A stretch of 64,000 nt of DNA from Centropus unirufus (taxonomy: Eukaryota; Chordata; Aves; Cuculiformes; Centropidae), in assembly GCA_013397695.1 (NCBI GenBank), contig VYZI01000425.1:1-64000 (forward strand), written 5' to 3'. Within the stretch, counting starts at the first letter, position 1. Each line of letters starts with the position of its first letter. Both the position numbers and the translations under genes were made by a program. Below the pieces are notes generated by a model. That model made no database searches, had not been told where the DNA came from, and saw only the letters and a program-made list of their open reading frames with translations. Of the stretch, positions 50,401-62,400 are shown piece after piece.

Positions 50401-53400
50401 TTGTAGCCTACTTCAGGCAATTCCTTTTTAATTCCTAGATCTTGCCTTGAGATTTGTCTTGATAAACATTGTGTCAAGTTGTATAATTTTTTTAATGTAG
50501 ATTTACTTCTAACAGTCTTCACACCTGATGCATTTCATATGCTGTTCTAACACAAAACAAGGAATTTGAGCACTGTGGAGAGGGAAGATAATTTGTTGGC
50601 ATTGGTTTTGCTTATTTTAATGCATCATTGAAGATATTGCATTTTAAACCAGATATTTTTGAAAAGCAATATGTTTTCAATTACTGAAATAATAGCTTAG
50701 TATGGAAAATCCTCAAAATCATGCCACTGTCCTTGTAGCAACGTTGTGCACAAAGGTCCTTTATAAGTTTGTGTTCCTGGTATCCATTTCATTGACTTGG
50801 CCTTCTCTCCATTTTTTACTTTTTTTACATTCGCTTTATTTGAAAACAGTACTTTGTGTGATGTATCTCCTTACATGTTAAGATCTCAAACTACTTCCCA
50901 AAATGCATAGACTGCCAGTGTCTCTAAGGTTAGGAAGTACTGCGGCAGCTTGGCACTTTAGCAGACTGAAATGTGGAGAGCTTTGGAGTTACTCAAGTGT
51001 GGAAGAACTCTGCAGCAGCTAGAACAGAACCCAAGGCCTGACTCCCAAGTCATGTCCTTTAACTGTTGAGGCACACTCATTTCTGCCTTATATACTTCTC
51101 AGCAGAGATGAAATTATAGTTAATCTTAGGCCAGAGCTCTTGAAGGACAATGATGTTGAGTGTTTCAGGACAAATATGAGGTCTGGGCGGAGAGTTTTGC
51201 AGAGAAGAGTAAATGCCTTGGGGAAGTACGTGTGCCTCCTGTTAAAATAGCAACTTAAAAGTTGCCTAAGACACTGAAATAAATTTCCCAGACTTCAACT
51301 TGGATGCTTCAGGTACATTAGAGATTCTGGTGCTAGGGGACAGATTAAGCACTTGCTTTCCCACAGGACTGTCTTGATTAATAAAGTACTGGGCTTTATG
51401 AGTGCCCCTCACATAAGCAGATGAAACTAATTAATGTGTCAATTATCTGTACAGATGGAAAGACATTGCCAGTTAGCATCAAATAGATTGGATTTACCAA
51501 AGTTAAGACTAAGGATATATCATGACTTTGTTAAAGTGACAGTCTTCCCTCTTTCAGTATTGTCTTATCAAGCAAGATATGGAATGCAACAGTCCTCTGA
51601 GGTATCCTTGTTTCCTTTCTCAGGAGCTGTGACAGCAACAGAATTATTTGTTCCTGACGGTTCCTCCCAAACAAACTCAGCAAATTTTTGTCTTTAAGAT
51701 GACACAAGTTATTATGCTTTTTGTTTTCTCTCTCCTCATCCCCATTTGCTGACACAGATGAGCTGGCAGAACGGAGAAAGTATAGGACATCTCTGAGTGG
51801 GTGTATACTTCTTTGCCTGCTCTTGTAGATCCACACTCAGTTGTTTGGTCCCATTGCCTCATCTGGGTTTGGCAGTGGCCCTTTAAGAGTTGCTCAAGAC
51901 AGTCGAGAGTGAATAATACTCTGTACATTACCTCATGGAAAGGGGTGCTTTTAACACAGTCTGACATTAGAGAAGTAAAGTGAGCAAGCAGGGGTGTTTG
52001 ACCCAGAGTCCTTAATGTGGCTTGGATTACTGGTGTCAGCAGGCAGATATTCAGGATTTTTTACATTCCTGTTTATGTTGGAAGGAATGTCTTATTAGTT
52101 GGAACAAGAGGCTGGGAGGCAGCGTTTGGCCATAGCATTTTGTCACCCTGCTTCCTTATGCCTCAGTTTATCTATCCATAATGGAAGGACTGATCCTATG
52201 TGTTTTGAGATTCTGAATAAATGAAATCATGCAAAGTTAAAGGCTTATTATTTCCCATTGGTTTGTATTTTTTTGCTACCATCTATTTACAATTGTTTAT
52301 GATTCTTTTTAATATTTTCACTTGAGACCAAAACTATTTCCTTTTCTCCTTTTGTTGTAGACTCGGTCTTTGCTCAGTGTATTTGAAGAAGATGCAGGAA
52401 CGCTTACTGATTATACAAACCAGTTGCTTCAGGCAATGCAACGAGTTTATGGCGCTCAGGTAATTTTTCATTTGTGTTTCTTTTGTTCAATGTGAAGTAG
52501 AAGATAAATGTTTATTATGATGCTGTTATTTACATGAAAGTTGCCAAGTACTTGCATCTCTTGTGGTTTAAGAGGAGTTGTGGGTGTATTCCATCTGATA
52601 TCTCAGCTCCTTCCTTCCTTGATGTGCAGAAAAGTCATATGTGTGAAAAAAATCCTACCTGCTTTGTCTGTCTCCAGAGAGTTAGTCAAAGAAAAACCGT
52701 GGTTTCTCCTTACTTTATGATATATTGGAAGGCCAGACTTGAGAAAACTGCTTGCCTAAATACAGACACAATACGCAGATAGGTGTGCACACAGACTATG
52801 GTCACCTGACCGAGATTCTGTGACTCATCCTTTGGAAGGAACTGTCCACGTCCATTGATTACAGAGAGAATGTACACTTCGAGTCACGCTGAAGTTGAGT
52901 GTGAAAAATATGGGAGTAGGATCAGAAAAAAAAAGTAACACTTTCTAAAGCATTTACATGACCTAGATGACTAAATTCCCTTTGGAAGTAAAATTTGTAA
53001 GGTAGATCGTATCCAGTGCTTTGGAAAACAGTGATTTTCAGTGAAGCTAGGATTCTCATGTGCATAAAATTAGATATTTCAAAATCTTGTATCTCGGACT
53101 GTTGGAACTTTGCAAGTATTTATGTAGGTTTGGTAACCAAGTTCCTTAGAAATGAAGAAATGACAGCTTTTCTGTCCTTAAACCACTCACTCAGGGGACA
53201 CAGAGAGGTGAGGAGAATGGGAGTTTTTTTTAATTCTCTGGAAGACTTGAATGCCTGATTCTTATGTTATCAGAAATAATTTTGGCTATAAAACTACCTC
53301 ACACTATGTCCCTTTGGTGGAATTGCTCTTTTGGGTGAGTGGTAGTGTGGCCTAGAAGAAAAAGCTGTCTGCCTCATCTGCTCTAGATGGTGGCAGGTGT

Positions 53401-56400
53401 AGGTGTAGCTACCTACACCTGAAGATCCAGTTTTAGAGAGCTTCAAAGTCTTCATGTTCCATATCCTGTGCAGATGTGGAGCAGTCAGACCCTTAGAACA
53501 CAGCTCAGAAATGTAGAAAACAATACATCACGCAGCCAGGGGCTGGAGAGGTGATGTGAAATCAGTACCAAAAGGTGGTGATGGATGTTTTGGTAGGATT
53601 ACTGAGCTTTAAGAGTAGAAAGAATGTGGGCACGTTGGATGGTACAAATCTGAGGCCAAAGAGCAGGTAGGATTCAAATAAATGAAAGAAGGAAATTGGA
53701 GGATAAATGTGGCTTGATTATGAAGTGTCCAGTTTGTGGACTATGTGCCTTTTTAGGATGGGATTTTAGGAAGTGGTTACTCTGGCTTGTGATTGATGAA
53801 AAAATGCTTTGTCTGATTTTGTTTGCCTCTCTCCATCTCAGTTTTTGTCTTCTGCATTTCTGTTGCCCCATGGTTATGACATTTCCCCTTTCTTCTCACT
53901 GCCTCAGCACATTTACTGTACTGTCTTGGCAGTACTATTGAGTCTACTTCATTTTCTTGGCAACTTTCTTCCTGCATGCTTCCTGCTTCCGTTTTATTTA
54001 AGTATGCACTTATGAGTATTTTATGTGTTCCTTGAAATGCCTCATCAGAAGTTTGATGCCATTTTGAGATGGGGGTGCATAGCAATTGTTTAAAGTCAAA
54101 CTGTAAGGATGTGGAGGAGAACACCCTACACTACCATTGACTTAGGAAAATTCAGGTTTAGTGCCCAGTGTTATGGATTTTACTAAGGACATTGGCTCAA
54201 CATTTTCTGTTCTTAGTGTTGCTGCTTCTGCCATTTAATTCCTTGGGAGTCACTGTGTGTTGTGACTTGAGTTTAGTTTTGTGTTTTTGGGATCCAGTAG
54301 TGGCAAAAATGACACTGCAGGAGCAAGAAAGTGCAAGTAGATCATGTTAATTATGTAAGTGGAAAAGAAAATGGAAACTTGTCATGGTTTTTATTCTATG
54401 TACACTTCAAAAAGTCCTGACATTTTTGCCTGGGACTTAGAAGAACACACTAAAATTGGGGCAGAATTCTAGTCTTTAAATAAAAATGAAGGGAAATAAT
54501 AAATTCAGCCATATACTATGCTTACTGCCCAAGAGGATGTTAGGTTTTTATAGGCAAACATTGATTTCTGAATAGTTTTACTGAGCTTTGTAAATATCAA
54601 TATATATTTTTCTTAAGATACTGCTTGTGAGTATTTAAAAGGAAGGCGTTTTTTCTGACTCAGCTTGCCCTCAGTTTCTGAGAGGCACAGCCCTTATTGC
54701 AAAACTTTATGATCGTGGCTGGCATAGAAGTGTAACACTGCGTTGCCCACTAAACATGAATGGACAGTTAAGAAAAATATATGTGTAGTATTTGTTTTCT
54801 GCCTAATCAAAACTTGAAAGAAAATGCTCTTCTGACGATGTATTGTTAGGTGACTCATGGTGTGGGCCTCACTAGCAGTGTATCCATGAAATCATAGAAT
54901 GGTTTGGGGTGGAAGGGACTTTAAAGATCATCCAGGTCCAACTCCCCTGACATGGGCAGGGGTACCTCCCACTGGATCAGGCTGCTCAAAGCCTCATCCA
55001 GCCTGGCTTTGAACACTTCCAGGGATAGGATAGCCATGACTTCTCTGGGCACCCTGTTCCAGAGCCTTGCCACCTCCACAGTAAACAATTTCTTAAGATT
55101 TAATTTAAATCCTCCCTCTTTCACTTAAAACCTTTACCCCTCATCCTATTGCTGTTCTCCCTGATAAACAACCCCTCCCCAGCTTTCCTACAGGTAGCCT
55201 CTAAGAACTGGAAGGCTGCTATAGGGTCTCCCTGGAGCCTTCACTTCTCTAGGCTGAACAAGGCCAACTCTCTCAGCCTATCCTCATGTGGGAGGGGCTC
55301 CACCCCTCTGATCATCCTCGAATCCCTCCACCAGACTATTCTATTAACCCTTTTCATTTTGAGAGGGCATGAGATTTAGTAGAGTGTAAAATTGAGAGCA
55401 GCCAGGTTCTGAACATGCCTTTTTATTTTTCCTACTTAAATTTTGTCTTTGCAATGTCATTGTCATCCCCTGCTCCGGTTTCCTTATCTATAAAACAGGA
55501 ATTACAGTTACTGACCTACTTTGAAGCAACAACACAAATTCTTTTTTTGCACCACCAGAAAAAGGGCTGGAATCACCATTGTGGCAGTCAGACAAAACAG
55601 CAGTGGGTTGTACCAGTTCACAGTATCGAAAAAACAGGGTTTATGCACCCTCAAAACTGTTGGGACAGTTTTAAAAAATTAAATTGTGTTTTCTTCCTAA
55701 CTACATCCTGAACCTTAAAGTTTCCCAGATGGGATTCAACCATATTTTGAAGATTCTTTCTGAGAATTTTACTGGAAGTTGGATGTTGTGTTGAAAACTC
55801 AGATTTTCATGTAGTTCAAACCTCTGCAGCTTGTGATCACATAACAATAGTTGCTGCTTCTGAATGGATGCGGTGCAAAGTCCCCCGGGAGTGGCAGCTG
55901 AAAGCTATTCATTATCCATGAGGATATACCCATCTATTTCTCCCCACACACTGCTTTGTGTGCAGAGCAGCAGTAAGTTTGTAAATTGACAGCTCAAGCT
56001 GCTCTAAACCCTTGGATCAGTGCATTTGAAAAGAATTCTTATGAAAGAAATATTTCCCTGGGATTTTTAAAATGGGATGAGGTTTAACAAGGCCAAATGC
56101 CGAATCCTGCACTTGGGACATAACAACCCTGTGCAGTGCTACAGGCTTGGAGAAGAGTGGCTGGAAAGCTGCCTGGAGGAGAAGGACCTGGGGGTGTTGG
56201 TTGACAATCACCTGAACATGAGCCAGCGGTGTGCCCAGGTGGCCAACAAGGCCAATGGCATCTTGGCCTGTATCAGAAACAACGTGGCCAGCAGGGCCAG
56301 GGAGGTGATTCTGCCCCTGGACTCAGCAGTGGTGAGGCTGCACCTTGAATCCTGTGTTCGGTTCTGTGCCCCTCACTACAAGAAGGACATTGAGGTCCTG

Positions 56401-59400
56401 GAGTGTGTCCAGAGAAGAGCAACAAAGCTGATGAAGGGGCTGGAGAACAAGTCTTATGGGGAACAGCTGAGGGTGCTGGGGTTGTTTAACCTGGAGAAGA
56501 GGAGGCTGAGGGGAGACCTTATCACTGCCTGCAGCTGCCTGAAAGGTGGGTGTGGAGAGTTGGGTGCTGGTCTCTTCTACCAAGTGACAGGTGATAGGAT
56601 GAGGGGAAGTGGCCTCAAGGTGCACCAGGGGAGGTTCAGATTGGACATTAGGAAAACAGTTTTCACTAAAAGGTTCATCAGGCACTGGCAGAGGCTGCTC
56701 AGGGAGGTTGTTGAGTCCCTATCCCTGGACATATTTAAAAGATGGGTAAATGAGGATATGGTTAAGTGGCAGACAGGTACAGTTGGACTCGATGATCTCA
56801 GATCTTTTCCAACTTGTGATTTTATGATTCTATGAAAACACTTAGAAAAGTAGGAATCTTTTATCCTGCTTTTTCCTTCCACTACTGATTTCTGCTGGAT
56901 ACCAGGTATTTAACTTTTCAAACTTGGATGTATTCAAGCTGGGCTTAATTTTGCCTGCCTTTAACTCTTCGAGTGACCATAGGGCAGTTGTTGGGATGAA
57001 GCCCACCCCAATAAACACATCCTGTAAATAACGTAAATCGACCTTAGAAATGACTTGAAACTACCTTTATCCTAAGACTGAAGGGAGAGATCTGCAGCAT
57101 GCTGTCACCAGATGGAGGCGTTGCAGGGTGTCCCAGTGGATATGCTGCCAAGGCGCATGGAGATACTTGGGTGTGGAAGGGCCCGTAACACTAGGCTTCA
57201 GCTGGGTGATGGATTGCTCACAGGTTGGCTTTGGGTGCAAGGCCTTCAATGTGTGGCAAACCCTTGGTTTCCCTGCAGGATCAGGGCTGTGCTCTCCTTG
57301 GCCACCCAGGCCAGCTGTGATGGGGTGGAGACTCAATTTCGCACATGGAATTTTTTAGTGAAAAAGAGATTGTGTTCCTAAAATGCGGATGCAGTGTATG
57401 GTGCTATGCTTAAAGAGGAATCACAGGAACCAGATGTTTGAGCCATGCTCTAGAAGCGAGGTTGGTTATCTGTCAAGCCTCTGTGTGTAAATATCATGAA
57501 GCATTTTTTATATTTCTGCAGCAAATAAACCACATCCGGGTGAGTACATGCTTTACTTCCTGCTGTAGTTCTCCCATCTGTGCTGTAGTGCCTGGAAGTA
57601 GTTGTCAGGTTAGTGGTCTTCTAGAGGAAATTGTCCTTACAGAGTTTGTTCTTGTAGTTTTTCCTCCTTGCAAGCAAGCCCCTGTGCTGTATTTGGCATT
57701 ACTTCTTGATTTCTGCAAATGTTCTGTTCATCCTTCTGGGTATTTTATTACCTGAGCAATGTAATGCCGCAAGCAGGGATTGTTATAAGCTATAAAGCTT
57801 AATTTACTTGCGTTGGATGCTGAGGCTCTTGCACTGCTGTATGAGCAAAATGTGCCCAGTTTAAATTCCTCACTTCCTACTGCCATAGTAAATTATTTTC
57901 AGGGGTTCTTCATCATACTATAGAAATGGCTCAGCTGGGATCTTCAATTGAGACAAAATGCCGTTTAGGAACTCGGGAGGCTGTTGTGTCTCCACTGACT
58001 ATTAGAAGGGATAAACAGTTAAGCAGGTTAGAGGAAAGTAAGGTGTAGTATTTTGTCAATGGAAAGAGGTTTCATCTCATTACTCCTGACAAATCTGTCT
58101 GGATACTAAGAGCTGTTGACAGTCCAAGAGGAATAAAAAGAAACCCACGTTGCTTCTGTCCATGTTCCAGAGAGAGAACAGCATGCAAATTGTCAAGTAC
58201 CGTTCTGTTCAGCATCTCTGAGCAGTTGTCTTGTGATTCCAGAGTCATAGGAGAAAAGCAGCAACAGCCACTGGGGCTTCACTGTCTTTGTGTGTTCCAG
58301 CTCTTAAGGAAGCTCTGGGCAATTATGAAGTAGTCCTGGGTGATACGGAACACCTTACACGGGCATCAGGACAGCTTTTAGCTGTCTGGGGCTATTGTGC
58401 TTTATACCAGTGTTATTCCTTTCCCCAAATTTATGACATCTGGATTTTTCAACAGTGCTGCTTGTTTCATCTTCCTGTGTATTGACTTTGTGAGGCTATA
58501 GCTCAGTAAACAGGTGTCCCTAGGGCATGCATGGATCTTAATATTTATTATGCTCCATGGCTAACCCCAAGTGATCAGATTAAATGTGTTCTTGCCAAAC
58601 TAACAAGTAAGCACTGATGCAGTTTTTCTTTTAATTGCTTTCTTTTCATGCCTGTGGGAACAATTGTTTTCACATGAAACTTCTTTTCCAAAACCTTTTG
58701 AAACACTAAAGTTTAATGTAACATTTCATAAACTTTGAGTTCCGCATAGAGAAGCCTCAGTAGAGCAATAAATTACAGTTGTCAGCACTGACTTCTGTGA
58801 CATAATATAGATATCGTTCATCCACATTCACTGGAAGTTTGCATCATTTACCTGTGTGCTTCCTGGAGCACATTCGCAGTATGTTGCTAACAGAGGTAAG
58901 CAGAGCATTATTGCATGGAAACAAATAATGTACCGAGCCATGGGAGCTGTTTTTAATACTGCTTACAAAGCTGGAGTTGTCACCGTGCCTGGGAGCAAGT
59001 TAAAGTTGTGCTGAGCAGGATCTGGAGATTGGAGTAGTAGAATAAATGCATGGCATAGGTGCATGGATGCCCTGCTGACAGTAATTGTTTTGCAAGGAAC
59101 TGAAGAGATTCTTTCCCTGTCGAGCCAGCCATCCTACTATAGCTGCTTTTGCTGGTTCACGACAGAGTTTTGACTGCTGTCTGTATTGCTTGAAGCTATT
59201 ACATGATCCCCTGCTGAACCGTTCGCATTTGTGAAGCCCAAATGCCCCGCTGTGAATCAGCAGCTGTGCGGGCCCTGTGTTAGCCTGATCCTGTGAAGTG
59301 CTGGGCAGCCTGAGCGCCCTGCGTGTGAGGAGTTGGGCTTTCCGAGATGTAAGCCACATTTTATTACATATCATTCTGCATGCACAGGGCGCATGAACAA

Positions 59401-62400
59401 GTACCCTTACCAGTATCTTTGCTTCTTTATGTAAAGAAACCTTTGGCAGTTCTGTGTGCTGGTTGCTTGCAGAGGTTGAAAGATGCCAGCTTTAGCTGGA
59501 GTAGGAAAGTAGCTTTGCAGAAAGCTTCATTAAGTTGGGACTGGAATTGGATGTGCTCAAGTAGCTATCTGTTTTAGAAGTTAATTTATAGCTCAGCATA
59601 ATCCTTTACATGTCTTTATATCTGGGGTCTGTTAGATGACTGCCTGTGGAAATATCTTCTGACTTCAATGGATTCACCCTCAGAGTTTATTTTGGAAAAA
59701 TACAGAGACCCTAAAAAGGGATGAACTGCATCACTGGTTAATGGGGTGGAGATTTAATTGCAAACTGGTTATGGAAAAAATCATACACTCAGGATATGAA
59801 CAGCTTGGTGAACAAAGGTGACAATGAAGAAGGTGGAATCGGCCCAGAAAAATCACATGCCTTTGCCTTTGCTCTGGCACTAGATTAGAAAATAACAGTT
59901 GGATGATTTCTTGCTGACATATTCAGAAGCAGGGTGAGGTACTGAAAGAACTTGAGAGTTAAACAACGTTTTTTTTTTATCTATTGTTTTTAATTTCTCA
60001 TAGATTAATGTTTGATTCAAGACACTACTTACATTACCTTATCTCTATGAACTGGTGTTGGTGACCTTTATAGAGCTTTTTCCTAGGGTTGCATGCCCTG
60101 GCATGCCAGCCAAGGTTAAAAAAGAAAAGAAAGTCGGCACATCTGTAATCATAACTGATTTTTTGAAACTTGTCTGTGTACAGTCGTTTCTTCTTTCTAA
60201 TTTTTACAGGAATGCTGCAATGATATCTTCCCTGCCAAGTAAAACATTTGATGAAAATGATTGTGCTGGCAAGACCCCATACTGGTTAATTTTGCCTTCA
60301 TTTAGAATATTTGGATTTCTGTTCAGGATTTCATTGGGTTACTGCCTGATACATAATCTCATCCATAGTTCTTCCACTCCAGAAATGAATTCTGAAATGT
60401 CCAAGTTGGGTGGAAGAGATGTGAGCAGTCAGTCAGGATTTTGCAGTAGCTTTTCTTTTGTTGTGGTATACTGCATTTCAGTTACTTCAGGATATAAGAA
60501 ATGAACGTTGCGGTTTTCCATGGGAAAACACCTTGGAAAGGGGTTAAAACCTGTTAAAATAATTCGCCTGTGTTAAGGGGATCTGTCAGTTGAAGCAATG
60601 CAAATAACTTTTAAGTCTTGAGAGTGATTAGTACTGGGGGAGGAGTGGGGAGAAGGCTGATTAGGATGAAATGGGAGGAGGATTAAACCACACTTTCCCA
60701 GATTAGCGTGCTTGGCAGTGCAGTATTACCACTAGGTCAGCAGAGCACTTTACCTCCTTCCTGTTCCTTATGCAATGTGGCAGTGTTTCAGTTTGCTAGT
60801 TTAATTTTATTGGTTTACAACTGTTTGGTGGGGGGTGGGGTTGGTTGTTGTGGGTTGTTTGGTTTGGCAGTTTTTTGTTGGTTTTTTTTTTAGTGATACA
60901 ATCAATGATTTTGTACCTCTAATAGGAACAAAGTCTGGCAGAGGTTGGGAAGGAGAATGAAGGACCCATAATTAACTCTTCCACGTGGGCAGGGATTGAG
61001 TTAACAACTTTGTGGTGTCCTGACTCAAAGAACTGAGCCTGTAAATGGGAAAATGTGACCTGCTGGCATCAGTGGGGTATCAGTGGTGCATGGAACTGTT
61101 GTCCCAAAATTCCACTATATATTTTATGTCAGGCCCTTTCATCAATTTGTTCTGTACCTGGAGTAGCGTGCCATGAAAGGCGGCTTGGAGTCCATATGTG
61201 GCTGCTGTGACCTGATCAAATATTTGTTATGGTGGTGTTAATTTACACCCCTTTGAGACCCTCAGGGTTTATGTATTCCCCATTACCCTGTCCCATACTG
61301 GAGACTGCCACTGGGGAGTGGTGATCACTGGAAGGTGCTTCTTCCACACACCTCTGTGCATTGCCCATCCTCAAACTGTCCCACACAGGTGAGTAACGGT
61401 GCTCTTTTCTATTTTTTTTATATTGGGTGGAGAAAATGAGGATCTGATAGTCTTCAAAACCCAAAAGGGTAGAAGCTTTATGGATGGTTGACACAAAGGA
61501 ATAGAAGGCTTTTGGTGTCAGCCCATTAATCTGAAGCTTCTTTCAGCATTAGCAAGTTTAAGGCAGAAGCATTTATTTTCCAAGTTCAGGAAGACCACAT
61601 GGTTGCAGACTTCGCAGGAATAGGTGAACTGAAATGAAAAGGGGAAAAGAAGAGGCATATTTCTAACGCTCAGATCATTCCTCTGACCCTGACCCAACAG
61701 TACAGCTGACAGATGGCATCACAGTTGCTGTGTGAGGACTTTGTCTTCTTGCAGTTCTTACTAAGCTCTATCTTTGAGCTTGTGTTTATGAAAAAGATCC
61801 TAGGCCTGAGAAGCTCTGCTTCTTTTTGTAATATAAAATTAATCCTTTGACTCCACCCACAAGCTTACAAGGAAACAAACAAACCCTTTTAATGTCATCA
61901 GATCACACTCAAGGTGTCTCATCCTTCCTGTCATCAAGTCATTGTTTGTTAGCTCCCACTTTGAAGGTTGCAAAACTCAGGTGTTTTACAGCCTGGGAGC
62001 AGGGAGTTAAGGCTCATTCCTGCCTTTGCCAGAGCCCTTAACAGAGTTAATTTATTAAAAAGCACCACATCCTTTTCCATCCACTGGCATGGGAAATACT
62101 CAAATGCCAAGTGTTTGTGTAAAGCTTTTTCATGTTAAAAACTACACAGTCCGCATAATCACCCTGCAAATCTTAGATGAATCCTTGGCATTATTGTTAT
62201 CTGAAAGTGTAATGCTCATCACTAATGTGTCTGAGACAAGAAACAGGAACAATCCGTCACTGAGGGGTGGGAGTTGTCATGGGGTGCACATGATCTGAGT
62301 TTGGGCCAAGATGCACATCATCTGAGTTTGGGCCCAGATTATCTCAGTTCTGAGTCCTTGTTTGTAGCTTGGAAACCCTCTGCTCTCCCATCTCCAGCCA

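Larger units (their letters stand above)
47761..52360 (+). other. APPL2 intron 1 downstream of the array
   Basis: This is about 4.6 kb of intron. It is GC-rich at first and AT-rich after about 48.5 kb. It contains two diverged CR1-like 3' fragments (48.7-49.05 kb) and otherwise nothing I recognise. The intron is phase 0. Confidence 0.75.

Noticed and set aside
56077..56835. 252-codon frame as a host gene
   Set aside because: The peptide is clearly the C-terminal end of a CR1 LINE and ends at the CR1 terminal repeat.
60055..60504. 149-codon plus-strand frame in APPL2 intron 2
   Set aside because: No recognisable domain, no splice or promoter context, and a composition typical of AT-rich intron. 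It is probably chance.
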